Part shown: positions 31,380-43,096 of the stretch, piece by piece
How the letters are laid out: every line of letters starts with the position of its first letter
Position numbering within the stretch: position 1 is the first letter of the stretch
Assembly: GCA_012064385.1 (NCBI GenBank)
Contig: QRDG01000060.1
Location: 294,814 to 358,813 of the forward strand
Direction: 5' to 3'
Origin: Puccinellia tenuiflora
Taxonomy: Eukaryota; Streptophyta; Magnoliopsida; Poales; Poaceae
DNA: 64,000 nucleotides
Notes under the pieces: generated by a model
Database searches by the model: none
What the model was told of the DNA's origin: nothing
What the model saw: only the letters and a program-made list of their open reading frames with translations
Made by a program: the position numbers and the translations under genes

Positions 31380-33813
31380 TGTAGCGCCCCGACCTCAGAA
31401 CTATGCAATGAAGCTTTGTGCAACCGGTCATGCTACACAGTCGAAGGTTACTGGGTTTACCAATCCCAGGCCAAAACCTTTGGCAGGCGTGCTCGGAATG
31501 GATCATCGGCACGCAACACTTCGATCATGCCATAAGCTCATACATAGCTATCATGCATAATAAAGAGATCAAGACTGCGGAACAACTGTCACATCACAAA
31601 CTCTACGACATAAAGAGATCATATAGCAACTCATATATGAGGAGGATACAAATTACACACAAAAGGGGTCACCGACCCAAAATAATACAAAAGAACAAAT
31701 AAATCACACGAAGACAAGGTGCAATGCACAATCATGATGACATGTCAAATTTATGCAAAGATATCATCATTTAATTTATCTAACAAATTAAATGGAGTTC
31801 CAAATAATTAGTGCAATTATTTGGAAACAGCCCCATATTTATCTTAGTGACCACATTATTTATAACTTATTACATTACAAAAGAAGTGGCTTAAATATGC
31901 ATGAACATGACATGATTAAGTAGGTTTTGTTCTTCCGGTCATTTTGGTACTTTATTTGTAATTTTCCGAGTTTTGATGAATAAATAGTGAATTAAATAAT
32001 TATTCGAATTTAATTCCTTTAATAAATTAAAGGATAACATCATATGAAAATTTGTGATCATGATTTGATATCTGCATGGTTTGATAGCATTTGAAGTGTT
32101 GATCATATTAATATTTTATTCACAAATTTTGGTTAATTATTTAATAAGTTATGATTTTTCCCAATTTGGTATTATTTATGCATTTTAGGAAATTCTTAGA
32201 TAAACAACAATAAATATAAATTCAAAAGACCATTACAATTATTCTAACAAGTAGAGTTTGTTTTTCTGAATAATCTGGTATTTGATTTGCTAAATTTGGA
32301 GCATTATTTAAAAAGATATCAATTATTTTATTTTGTTTTTATTTCCTAAAAAGGAAAAAACATAGCCAGACAGGCCGGGCCTCAGGCCGGGCAGGCTCCC
32401 AAAGGGTCCGGCCTTTGGCTGGCCCAGGCTGGCAGACGGGCCGGGCAGGCTCCCAAAGGGTCCGGCCTTTGGCCGGCCCAGGCTGGCAGACGGGCCGGGC
32501 AGGCGCCCGAGGCAACCGGCCTCCGGCCGGCCCAGACAGGTGCCAGGCCGGGCGAGCAGGGCTCTCTTGGCCGGTCAAATGCCACGACCGGCACGTGCCA
32601 CGGCGGTGACCACCGGCGGGACGCACGGCAGCAGCAACTACGGAAAGGGGGAGGGGGGGCGCAAGATCGCCCAAACGTAGGGGGAGCTCACCCTCGCGGC
32701 GGGGGAGTGCTCGACGGCGGCGGGGTGGACGGAGTCGACGGGATCGAGGTCGGCGGAGCGACGGCCACGGTGGAGGTAGCCGAGGACGGAGGCGCCGAAT
32801 CCGGGCTCCCCGGCCCGATTCCTTGGACGGGGAGGAGCGGCACGGCGAGGCACAACTTTTTATCGGCTTCAATCGGCGCGGTGCGGCTCCAGGCGCCGGC
32901 AAACGACGGCGGGGCGGCGTCGGTCGGCGAAGCAGGGGCTCGCGAGCGAGGAAGGATACGGGGAGGGGCAGGTGAGGGTGAGGGAAGAGAGAGAGAGCGG
33001 CAGAGGCACGATGCCCTCCTTGTCCACGCGCGACACAGGAAGGGAGGGGGGGCCGGCGTCATGGGCGCGATGTCGAGCGGCAGGACGGCATGGGCGGCAC
33101 AGTGCCGAGCACTGTGGCGACAGGGAAGATGTAGTCTTCCGAAAAAACCCCTGGCCCATTTTTCCTTTTCTGATTTTATCCAATTTGAAAACAGCAACCT
33201 TTGCCAATTTATTTGAGGCATCAAAACATGTGCAGAAAAAATATGAAAATATTTGAGTAGGCTCCCCTTAGCAGGTAGAGACTCCAAAAAATTGGGGTGG
33301 CAAAATAAAAAGTTTTGCATCACATTTGTTCATAGTGTTTGATTAAGGTCATTTTTGACAATTTCCAAAATGTATTTATTTGGAGCACTTAAGCATTTCC
33401 AAAAATAATGAAATTATTCATGGAGGCTCCCAATATATTTAGGAAACTCCCCATGATTTTATTTTAAATTTTTGGAAAGTTTAATGTGGTTTCAAAAATA
33501 GAATTTGAGTTGATCCAATTTGAATTCTCGATTTTATTTCCTTGCTTGTTAATAATTTGCCTTTACCAAATAATTATAATTGGGTGATTGAAACTTCCTG
33601 AACAATTTGGAAGTTCAAATTTAATTTGGTTTAGCCATCCTCGCAATGCATTTAGTTTGGGGACTTTGGGAAGGGTTTTGCTTCCTTTGTTTTGATTTCC
33701 AAGTATTGCTTTATTTAAACTTAGCAATTTAAATGGATGCCATGATGCAATGTTGCAAAGCAAAAAGTGAAAATTTGGCCCATATTTTAGGGTACCAAAC
33801 TGGGGCTATTACA
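31380..33813 (-). repeat. Gypsy-type non-coding element: left LTR (LTR1), 2434 bp
   Basis: On the plus strand it starts TGTAGCGCCCCGACC and ends GGGGCTATTACA; read on the minus strand it is TGTAATAGCCCC...GGGGCGCTACA, normal TGTA/TACA ends. A polypurine tract (complement of ATTCTACCCCCCTTAC) lies directly to its right, so this is the 3' LTR of a minus-strand element. It has a GC-rich middle with CAGGCTGGCAGACGGGCCGG duplicated near 32425 and 32485. It interrupts CACTA-2; the five bases to its left are GGGGG. Confidence 0.8.
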
Positions 33814-34601
33814 ATTCTACCCCCCTTACAGGAATCGCGTCCCGAGATTCTAGAGTAGAAGTAGAGAGGAGGAAAACATGACAACACGTATCTTCCTCGT
33901 TGCAGAGATTGGGCTAACCAACATGACATGCCGATGCGGCGGAAAGGACAGAAGATAGCTTAAGGTGATGGACAAAAGGAACCTTTCCCAAAACCATAAG
34001 CCATTGAGGAAACTAGGAACGACTTGACCAAACAAAGGTCAAGCCGAGGATAGGACGACCGATCACTTGTTCAAGGCCATGACAATACTTCAAACCACCC
34101 CGATGTGTATACCGTAGAGATTTGAAGCACCGAGAAGAGAAGGATATCTTCTGGACTCCACGAGTTCGACATACCAGATGTTTCCTTAAGGTTGAAAGCT
34201 CTAGACCTAACGTGACTGATGGATTCACACACTGTCCGTGTGACTGGGAGAAACTTTGGGTTCACCTAGGAGGGATAGATATAGCACAGATCCACCATTA
34301 GATAAAGAGATCAAACCTTGTACACGAGCTATTTCCAAGAGATAGATGGAGTAGGAGGATTGACCGAGGGACATTTAGTAACTCCGTTGTAATGTTCTCC
34401 TTGAGGTTCTAGATATCACACTCCGGCTTCGGAGCCTTCAATCAATCCTCAAGCGAAGATCGTACTTGAAGATAGAGAAAAGACTATATGGTTAACCCCT
34501 AGAATAAGTTACACATGATCCTCACGGATAGTGGTTGATTTTAAATATTCACGGGATTCGTCGAATGACTTTAAGTGAGGTGCGGGAACCCCAACATCGG
34601 A
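33814..34601 (-). mobile_element. Interior of the LTR1 element, left part (non-coding)
   Basis: It starts with the polypurine complement and then GGAATCGCGTCCCGAGATTC. It matches the interior at 40438-41300 in order but with about 20% differences and several indels, so it belongs to the same family, not to the recent duplication. It has no gag or pol. It ends at the N run. Confidence 0.7.
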
Positions 34602-34856
34602 NNNNNNNNNNNNNNNNNNNNNNNNNNNNNNNNNNNNNNNNNNNNNNNNNNNNNNNNNNNNNNNNNNNNNNNNNNNNNNNNNNNNNNNNNNNNNNNNNNN
34701 NNNNNNNNNNNNNNNNNNNNNNNNNNNNNNNNNNNNNNNNNNNNNNNNNNNNNNNNNNNNNNNNNNNNNNNNNNNNNNNNNNNNNNNNNNNNNNNNNNNN
34801 NNNNNNNNNNNNNNNNNNNNNNNNNNNNNNNNNNNNNNNNNNNNNNNNNNNNNNNN
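34602..34856. other. Assembly gap (255 N)
   Basis: A run of 255 N. By comparison with the other interior (41293-41805), about 510 bp would be expected between the two flanks, so the N count is not a measured distance. Element similarity changes from about 80% on its left to about 99.6% on its right. Confidence 0.98.
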
Positions 34857-36147
34857 CTGCAAGGAAAAACATGTGGTCTTGAGAGTTTCGACATGAATCT
34901 AACTCGTTGACCGAAGGTGTGCACCTGAATGAATGGACTTGGCAACACAGACAACTTAGCTCGATGATATGATTACCAATCATGCTAAGAGTACCATCAA
35001 AGTCTTTGGATTTCAAAACAATAACAATTGCTAAGAATATCCGATTACCACATCAATATGCATCCTCAACATTCTCGAGTCCGGTAGATCGGAGGTAGAC
35101 GGATAAGGAAGGGTAAGAGCATCACTTCATCAAGTACGTCATGAGACTAAGCACGACCTCTCGATATAAAAGAGTGTGACACTCCAAGGTGGAACGAAAC
35201 AAAAAGCTAGACAGACTGTTACTCCGCGAATCACAATCCTTTGACCTGGTCCGAGAAATGGACAAGGTACCGGAGGTTGTTTCTCCTGACATCCCGAAGT
35301 GGGATGGCTTGTCAAACCCAAGCATAACATGCATCAGAATACACCAACGCATGTTATACTTGACCGTCCACTTGCAGGCAGAGGTCGGACAATAGGTTAG
35401 GAGTAAGAAACAGGCTAACAGCAATACAAAGATATTGCAGAAGCCCCTGGTAGCACTCTTCTGACAACTAGTGCCAAAAGGGTTTCAGGAACGGGTGTGG
35501 TTGGAGGAATCACAAACATTGGGAAACCACTCGCTAGGAGCAATCTTGTCGTGACCTAGACAGTTCCATAACAGAGAGTTTAGCTAAAGCTAGTGATAGG
35601 GAGGAGCATTGTTAAGCAAAACAATTACGGCTGCAGCCTCGAGTTTGAAGACTAACTTCAATTTTGCCAACCTGATGTAGGGTTTGACAATCAACATCAG
35701 GGTTCAACGGAAAAGATCTTGGGTTAAAGATCAGCTTCATGTACTGGGACTCACAATAGCATAATGCTCACAGGGGTGACAACCCCCATGAATCATTACA
35801 CCGGAGCCCTAGCACAATCCGGGACCTTCGGTTCAAGATCTTGGGCTAAAGCAAAGGAATATCTTGACGATCCGCAATACTTCCTCTCTTTGGGCTTTAG
35901 AATTGGCAGACGAGCAAAGATAACCAGTAAACTAAAGATAGAAACCAACCCCGTGAACCTAAACTTCGACACCAAGCTTAAAACAAATAGAGATAAGAGA
36001 TCAGAGTAGAGCGAGTTGGATGAGGAGTAAAAAGAATCCTAAGAAGGTTTTCACAACTCATTTTTAGGTTATAAATAATTTTCAACTAGACTTGACATCG
36101 ACCAATAGAAAGGGTTTCCTACAGGCAGTCCTGCTTTGATACCAACT

Positions 36148-39100
36148 TGTGGCGCCCCGACCCCAGGACAATACAGTGAAGCTTTGTGCAACCGGTCATG
36201 CTACACAATCGAAGGTTACTGGTTTACCAATCCCAGGCCAAAACCTTTGACAGGTGTGCTCGGAATGGATCATCGGCACACAACACCTCGATCATGCCAT
36301 AAGCTCAGACATAGCTATCATGTATAGTTAAAAGATCAAGACTTGTGGAACAACTGGCACATCACAGACTCTACGACACAAAGATTCATATAGCAACTCA
36401 TATATGAGAAAGATACCAATTACACACAAAGAGGTCACCGACCCATCAGTACATCAAGCGGAAGCGAAGTAGCATTGTCTAATACAACAAGATGCAAATA
36501 TGGCCTAAGAGGCCTACAAATAAACATAAACCCAAGCCAGCTTGTTCCACGGTCCCAAGCTGCCACCTGGAACCCCGGACTACTAGTCGACGTCCACGAA
36601 GAAACCACCTAGCCGCTCGGTGTCGTCCTCCTCTGAAACAAACATATAAAGGCAGCAAAGAGAGACTGAGTACGACGTACTCGCAAGTTTAGTAGGGCGA
36701 TATAGGCCCAATGCTGACGGAGGCTCTAAAGCTGTATATGTAGCTGTTTTGCATAAAGCTAGTTTTCATTGATAAAAACATAAATGACACAAGGCATCGT
36801 CTACTCAGAGTATTTTTCTTAAAGGGGATAAGAGAGTAAACTTTTCATCTTCGGTTCTCGGCGAACCAACTTGTAGCCAAAACCACTCATCTCCACCAAA
36901 TGCACTCCCTCGAATCACCCTCGAGGAAATGAACCTTTTATCACACGTTGTAATGCAACCTTTAGCTGCCAACTTTTAATTAAAGTTAAGGTTCTCTATG
37001 ATCTCATAATCCGTTCCCAAGGCGTCCATAACCATGGACACGGCTTTTCGAAAATATTTACCCTGCAGGGGTGTACTAATTTACCCATTGGTACCGTCCG
37101 TCTCACCTGATTGGCCCTCTTCCGGGGAAGGCCGGCGAGCGAGCGCGGTTAAATCTTTACCTCGCGTCAGACTATCCAAGAGACATCAGTGGCGACAGGG
37201 CAAGTTTACCCAGCCTATTTCAGCCCCTGCCCCCATCGCCACGTCCTAAACACAAATCCTCCGCAACATTTTCTTTTCCACTCACACGCAAATGGAAAAC
37301 CGAACTAGAGGACCCTTGGATACGCCCGCACAAGTTATTCAGTTAGTAAGGCGCCCATACACCCACCAATGACAGCACGCTCAAACCTTGGTTCTAGAGA
37401 CAAGAACTCGCACTTAGGGACAAGGGTGAGGCAAAACACCATCCCCGATGGCAACTCACCCAAGCCTTTTAAGCAAATTAATTAAGTACCACACTTCACC
37501 ACCATGTCCGACATTCCGTCAACATCAACATCATGGAATTAAATCAACGGACAATATAGCAAAACGACTAGGCATGGCTAAGCATATAACAACAAATATA
37601 TTTTGTATCCGGCCAACACATCATACCTATGGTTCATAGGAGGGGAAGCATGTGATTGGTTCGGGGGAGAAACATGCATTCATAGGATACTCTAGTATTG
37701 ACCAAAATTGGCATTGGAATCGCATGCAATATTATGGTGGATAAAATAAGTTTATAAACAATAGGATCCTAGATGCGAAGAAGGTTAGGTTATCTCTTGC
37801 CTTGCTGCCAGGGCGTGTAGTACTGCTCGTCGGGGTAGGTAGGGGAACCCTCGACTCCAGAATCTATCGATACCCAAAATAATAGAAGAACCAATAAATC
37901 ACACGAAACCAAGGTGCAATGCACAATCACATAATGACATGACAAGTTGATGCAAAGATAACATCATTTGATTTATTACAAATTAAATGGGGTTCCAAAT
38001 AATTGGTGCAATTATTGGGAGACAACCCCATATTTATCTTAGTGACCACCTTATTTATAAATTATTACATTACAAGAGAAATGGATCAAATATTCATGAT
38101 CATGATATGATTGGATAGGTTTTGTTCTTCCGATCATTTTGGTATCTTATTTGTAAATTTTCAATTACCGAAGATTAAATAGTGAATTAAATAGTTATTG
38201 GAATTTAATTCTTTAATCAATTAACGAGTAACATCAAATAAATATTTGTGATCATGATGGGATATTAGCATGGTTTGATAGCATTTGACATGTTGATCAC
38301 ATTGATATCTTATTCACAATTTTTGATTAAATATTTCACAAGTTATGAATTTTTCCAATTTAGGTATTATTCATACCATTTTAGGAATTCTTAAATAAAG
38401 GCAAATTAATTTGCTCAAAAGAGTATGGAAATGTTGCCAATAGGTAGGTGATGTTTTTCTGATCGAATTGATATTTAACTTGCAATTTTTGAAGCAATAT
38501 ACAAATAGATAACAAAATTTTAAATTCTGTTTTTATTTACAAAAGGGAAAAGCACACCCTGGCAGGCCGGCCTTGTGCCGGCCAGGCCGGGGGGTGGCCC
38601 GAAGGGTCCGGCCCTTGGCCGGCCCAGGCTGGGCGCGCGAGGCCGGGGGGGTGGCCGAGGTTGTCGGCCTCGTGCCGGCCCAGAGCGTTACTAGGCCGGG
38701 CGCACGGGGCGCGGCGGCTCCCAACGGTGACCGGCGGCGACGGTGACGAATCGACGACGAGCGGGAGAGAGAGGTAAGCGGAAAGACGTGCAAGTGAACG
38801 GGGGGGCTCACCCTAGCACGGGGCGTGGTCGTGGTGGCCGGAGGGGGGAGGACGGCGACGAAATCAACTCGGCGGGACGCGGCCGATGCGGAAGAAGTCG
38901 AGGACGCCGGCGACGATACGGGCGTCCCCAGCTCGATTCCGCCGGTGGGGAGGGAGAGGAGGACACGGCGGACCTCTTTGGGTCCTCGGTCTACCCGGGG
39001 TTGCTCCGTACGACGGCGACGAGCGCAAGCGGCGGTCGGGGCTGCTAGGTCGCGTGAGGGAGAGACAAGAGAGAGAGGAGGAGGGCAGGGGAGCAGGTGG

Positions 39101-39290
39101 TCGCCCCAGTCTGGCTGCTCCAATCCGGCTGCCCCAGTCTGGCTGCTCCAATCCGGCTGCTCCAATCTGGCTGCCCCTGTCCGGCTGCGCCTGGCTGGCC
39201 ACATCAGGCTGGCATCCCATGTGCATGAGTAGTACTAGTTGGGACCAATGGGCCACCCCTTTGTCCCCTGGGCATCCCCTTTATAAGGTG
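36148..39290 (-). repeat. Right LTR of the non-coding Gypsy-type element (copy A), right end not clean
   Basis: It starts TGTGGCGCCCCGACC right of the tRNA-Met-type primer site and follows LTR1 through the AT-rich part and the GC-rich middle (GGCCGGCC-rich, 38560-38700). Beyond about 39000 it no longer matches LTR1, and the expected ...TTACA end is missing. A 15-nt minisatellite (CTGGCTGCTCCAATC type) lies at 39106-39200. Open frames here of up to 223 codons are GC-content artefacts, since none carries a known motif and the LTR is non-coding. Confidence 0.6.
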
Positions 39291-39600
39291 CACCAGGGAG
39301 ACCTTGAGAGGCAAGTTTTTGGGGAAACCCTAGGTAGATATTTTAGGAGGTGGAGTCTCTTCTCATCCGCACCTACCACCTTATTCCTCCTCTAGCTAGA
39401 GAGAGAAACACAGCTCAAGGAGCAACCATATAGCCCGAGATCTATTCCATCATATATATCAGACATGCAGGAGTAGGGGTGTTACCTCAACACGAGGGCC
39501 CCGAACCTGGGTACATCGCGTGTTCTTGCCGTGCTTGTGCCCAATCCCACCGGAACGCCATCGTCGCCTTGTCCCACAAATTCCCCATCTCTGATGGGTA
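39290..39600 (+). repeat. Second Gypsy LTR segment (copy A)
   Basis: A different LTR R-U5 type in plus orientation: CCCTTTATAAGGTGCACC (TATA), AAACCCTAGGTAG, then CAGGAGTAGGGGTGTTACCTC and GGGCCCCGAACCTGGGTACA, typical of another Triticeae Gypsy LTR. Its left border inside the preceding LTR is not sharp. An identical segment lies at about 46240-46550. Confidence 0.55.
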
Positions 39601-40349
39601 TGCCGTGCTAACCACCACGACAATCTCAAACGACAGAATTTTTTTATTGCCCTATATTATCCAAAATGCAGAAAATTTGTGTCTTAAAACCACTTTTTCG
39701 TGCCCTATTTGAGGGCATCTGTTGGAGATGCTCTTACGCGGGTAGGTGCTTCGAGGCGCGCGTGACGTTTGCTCAGGAGAAGTGATGACACTTGCTACTT
39801 ACCTCGACTATTTTTTTCTTGTGAGGCATGGGTGGGTGGTCGGCCCTCGGCCCGTTGTACCCTGTCAGCTTTCTTGTTCCATGACAGCTGCTGTGGATGT
39901 TTGTGAATGTTCTCATCCGATTTTCTGAACTAGATATTTTCGATACAAAGAAGTCAGAACCCCAAACTAAAGTCGAAACTAATCCCGTTAGAAAATTCGC
40001 ACCACCCAAGTGTTATATAATGGGCACTCTTATCACGAGACAAGATGCCACAACAATTCTTTAGGAAACTAAGTCAGACACTAAGGTAGCATAGCCAATT
40101 GTTTTGTTGTTCCCACGAGCCAAGCCAAAACTCCCAGAAGACGAGTCCAGATTTCTACAAAAATAGAGGGATTCCAACCATAAAATATACTGGCCATCAG
40201 ATGATCATCACATGGGTACACGTACGAACAGATAGTACCGACTCAACTATCGTAAACAACATCCAGTCATGAAGTTTGAAGACTAAATTTATTGAACAGC
40301 ACAAGGATTTTTTTTTCAATCAAAGAACAGCACAAACACAGGGTCTGAG
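39600..40349. other. Duplicated plant flank (copy of the kinase gene distal 5' region)
   Basis: It matches 46550-47303, which lies 450-1200 bp upstream of the receptor-like kinase ATG. It begins near CTGTTGGAGATGCTCTTAC, a common terminus of small DNA transposons. The match to the second copy ends at GGGTCTGAG. Confidence 0.75.
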
Positions 40350-40437
40350 TAATTTAAATATGTATGCCATGATGCAATGCAAAGCAAAAAGTGTAAAATT
40401 GGCCCATATTTTAGGGTACCAAGCTGGGGCTGTTACA
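40350..40437 (-). repeat. 88-bp LTR end fragment
   Basis: TAATTTAAATATGTATGCC ... GGGGCTGTTACA corresponds to the last 88 or so bases of LTR1 (33727-33813) with several differences. It is joined to plant sequence on its left, so this LTR was cut by the rearrangement. A polypurine complement follows at 40438. Confidence 0.8.
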
Positions 40438-43096
40438 ATTCTACCCCCCTTACAGGAATCTCGTCCCGAGATTCTAGAGTAGGAGAAGGGATGAGGGAAA
40501 CAAGGCAACCATCAACTTCAACGATCTTCTCGGTCCCACGATGATCTTCCTCGGTGCACAACTTGGAGCTAAGAAGCATGACATGCCGATTGGGGCGGAA
40601 GGAATAGAAGATATCTTAAGGTATTAGGCAAGTTTTCTCCAAGGATTGGAATTATGAACATTGCCCACAACCATAAGCTATTGGGGAAACTAGGAACGAC
40701 TTGACCAAACAAAGGTCGAGCCGAGGATAGGAGAAACGATCACTTTGTTCAGGATCTTTGTCCGAGGCCAAGACATCACTTCAAACCACCCGCTGTGTAT
40801 ACCGTAGAGATTTGGCACCGTGAGGAGAGAGGCATCTTCTGGACTCCACGATTTCGACATACCAGACGCTTCCATAAGGTTAAAAGCTTGGCCCTAACGA
40901 AACTGAAGGATTTATACAATGTCAGTGTGATTGGGAAAAACTTTGGGTTCACATAGGAGGGAAAGATATAGTACTGGTCCACCCTTAGATAAAGAGATCA
41001 AACCTTATACATGAGCTATTCCTAAGATATAGGGAGTAGGGGGCATCGACCGATAGATATTTAGCAACTCCGTGGTGATGTTCTCCTTGAGGTTCTAGAT
41101 ATCACACGCATGCTTCGGAATAGCTTTCATTCGATCCTCAAGCGAAGGTCGTACTTGAAGATAGACAAAGGACCTTAGGGGAAAACTTCTAGAACCAGTT
41201 ACACATAATTCTCATGGATAGTGGTTGATTTTGAAAGAGTTAGGAGATTTAGTCAAAAGACCTTCCGGTGAGGTGCGTGAACCACAACACCGGACTTGTC
41301 GGGTTACTAGTAGGCTTAGGTCATGCTTTTGATAAACTCCAAGCATCACTTCTGCTTGAGATTCGGATTTGGTTAGGCGTGAGGATAATTCAGACTTGAC
41401 AAGTCCGAGGAAGGGGTTTGCGAAAGTTAGCCGCAAGGTAGGGTAACTACGTTCTCAAGACAAGGGCTATAGCGTCAAGCTCCAGAGCAAGAGCTAGATT
41501 GGGAGTTCCATGGGTCACGATTACTAAGAGAGTATTGCACCAGCAGGTACTCCAATCACTGAATCACAACTGAGTCCTGATTGGGAAACACCGGTTGGAT
41601 ACTAAGATTTGGCAACTTCCTCTTATTCAAGAACAAGACGGACAGTGGCATAGATGACGTATTTAGAGAACTGGAGGCAACAGCCTACCATCTCAACAAC
41701 AATCCACACATGCATGACCAACTTGTGATTTAACCCGAGGAGACGGAGTGAACTTCACTCGGATCCACAGTGACAAAAGTCACTGGTTGTGAGAGAAAAC
41801 TTGCTCTGCAAGGAAAAACATGTGGTCTTGAGAGTTTCGACATGAATCTAACTCGTTGACCGAAGGTGTGCACCTGAATGAATGGACTTGGCAACACAGA
41901 CAACTTAGCTCGATGATATGATTACCAATCATGCTAAGAGTACCATCAAAGTCTTTGGATTTCAAAACAATAACAATTGCTAAGAATATCCGATTACCAC
42001 ATCAATATGCATCCTCAACATTCTCGAGCCCGGTAGATCGGAGGTAGACGGATAAGGAAGGGTAAGAGCATCACTTCATCAAGTACGTCATGAGACTAAG
42101 CACGACCTCTCGATATAAAAGAGTGTGACACTCCAAGGTGGAACGAAACAAAAGCTAGACAGACTGTTACTCCGCGAATCACAATCCTTTGACCTGGTCC
42201 GAGAAATGGACCAGGTACCGGAGGTTGTTTCTCCTGACATCCCGAAGTGGGATGGCTTGTCAAACCCCAAGCATAACATGCATCAGAATACACCAACGCA
42301 TGTTATACTTGACCGTCCACTTGCAGGCAGAGGTCGGACAATAGGTTAGGAGTAAGAAACAGGCTAACAGCAATACCAAGATATTGCAGAAGCCCCTGGT
42401 AGCACTCTTCTGACAACTAGTGCCAAAAGGGTTTCAGGAACGGGTGTGGTTGGAGGAATCACAAACATTGGGAAACCACTCGCTAGGAGCAATCTTGTCG
42501 TGACCTAGACAGTTCCATAACAGAGAGTTTAGCTAAAGCTAGTGATAGGGAGGAGCATTGTTAAGCAAAACAATTACGGCTGCAGCCTCGAGTTTGAAGA
42601 CTAACTTCAATTTTGCCAACCTGATGTAGGGTTTGACAATCAACATCAGGGTTCAACGGAAAAGATCTTGGGTTAAAGATCAGCTTCATGTACTGGGACT
42701 CACAATAGCATAATGCTCACAGGGGTGACAACCCCCATGAATCATTACACCGGAGCCCTAGCACAATCCGGGACCTTCGGTTCAAGATCTTGGGCTAAAG
42801 CAAAGGAATATCTTGACGATCCGCAATACTTCCTCTCTTTGGGCTTTAGAATTGGCAGACGAGCAAAGATAACCAGTAAACTAAAGATAGAAACCAACCC
42901 CGTGAACCTAAACTTCGACACCAAGCTTAAAACAAATAGAGATAAGAGATCAGAGTAGAGCGAGTTGGATGAGGAGTAAAAAGAATCCTAAGAAGGTTTT
43001 CACAACTCATTTTTAGGTTATAAATAATTTTCAACTAGACTTGACATCGACCAATAGAAAGGGTTTCCTACAAGCAGTCCTGCTTTGATACCAACT
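40438..43096 (-). mobile_element. Non-coding Gypsy-type element interior (copy B)
   Basis: The 2.66-kb interior runs from the polypurine complement (ATTCTACCCCCCTTACAGG) to the primer site complement CTGCTTTGATACCAA (43080-43094; minus TTGGTATCAAAGCAG, tRNA-Met type). The orientation is minus. No ORF over about 80 codons and no gag, protease, RT or integrase motif is present. It is therefore a large non-autonomous element that must use proteins of a relative. The part from 41806 on is in the recent duplication. Confidence 0.75.

Larger units (their letters stand above)
34857..40349. repeat. Direct duplication, copy A (5.49 kb)
   Basis: From CTGCAAGGAAAAACATGTGG to ...CAGGGTCTGAG this block matches 41806-47303 almost base for base; by eye I count about 22 substitutions or small indels, near 0.4%. 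It contains the right part of the element interior, the primer binding site complement (CTGCTTTGATACCAA, 36131-36145), an LTR from 36148, another LTR-like segment, and about 750 bp of plant flanking sequence. At its right end it joins an internal LTR sequence instead of continuing to the kinase gene. Confidence 0.92.

Noticed and set aside
31380..31512. N-terminal extension of the TNP2 frame
   Set aside because: These codons are in LTR1 (same sequence at 36148 and 43097); the true TNP2 exon is cut at 31379.
32339..33323. ORFs of up to 211 codons on both strands
   Set aside because: They lie in the GC-rich middle of LTR1; no motif, and frames on several strands at once indicate composition only.
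34509..35016. ORFs spanning the N run
   Set aside because: Their translation is mostly unknown residues; there is no sequence to support them.
36131..36145. tRNA-Met-like sequence CTGCTTTGATACCAA (also at 43080 and 56361)
   Set aside because: Only the short primer-binding complement is present next to LTRs; no tRNA cloverleaf follows.
38533..39395. 223-, 135-, 130- and 169-codon ORFs, repeated at 45483-46345
   Set aside because: They are in the GC-rich LTR and minisatellite; the second set exists only because of the 5.5-kb duplication.
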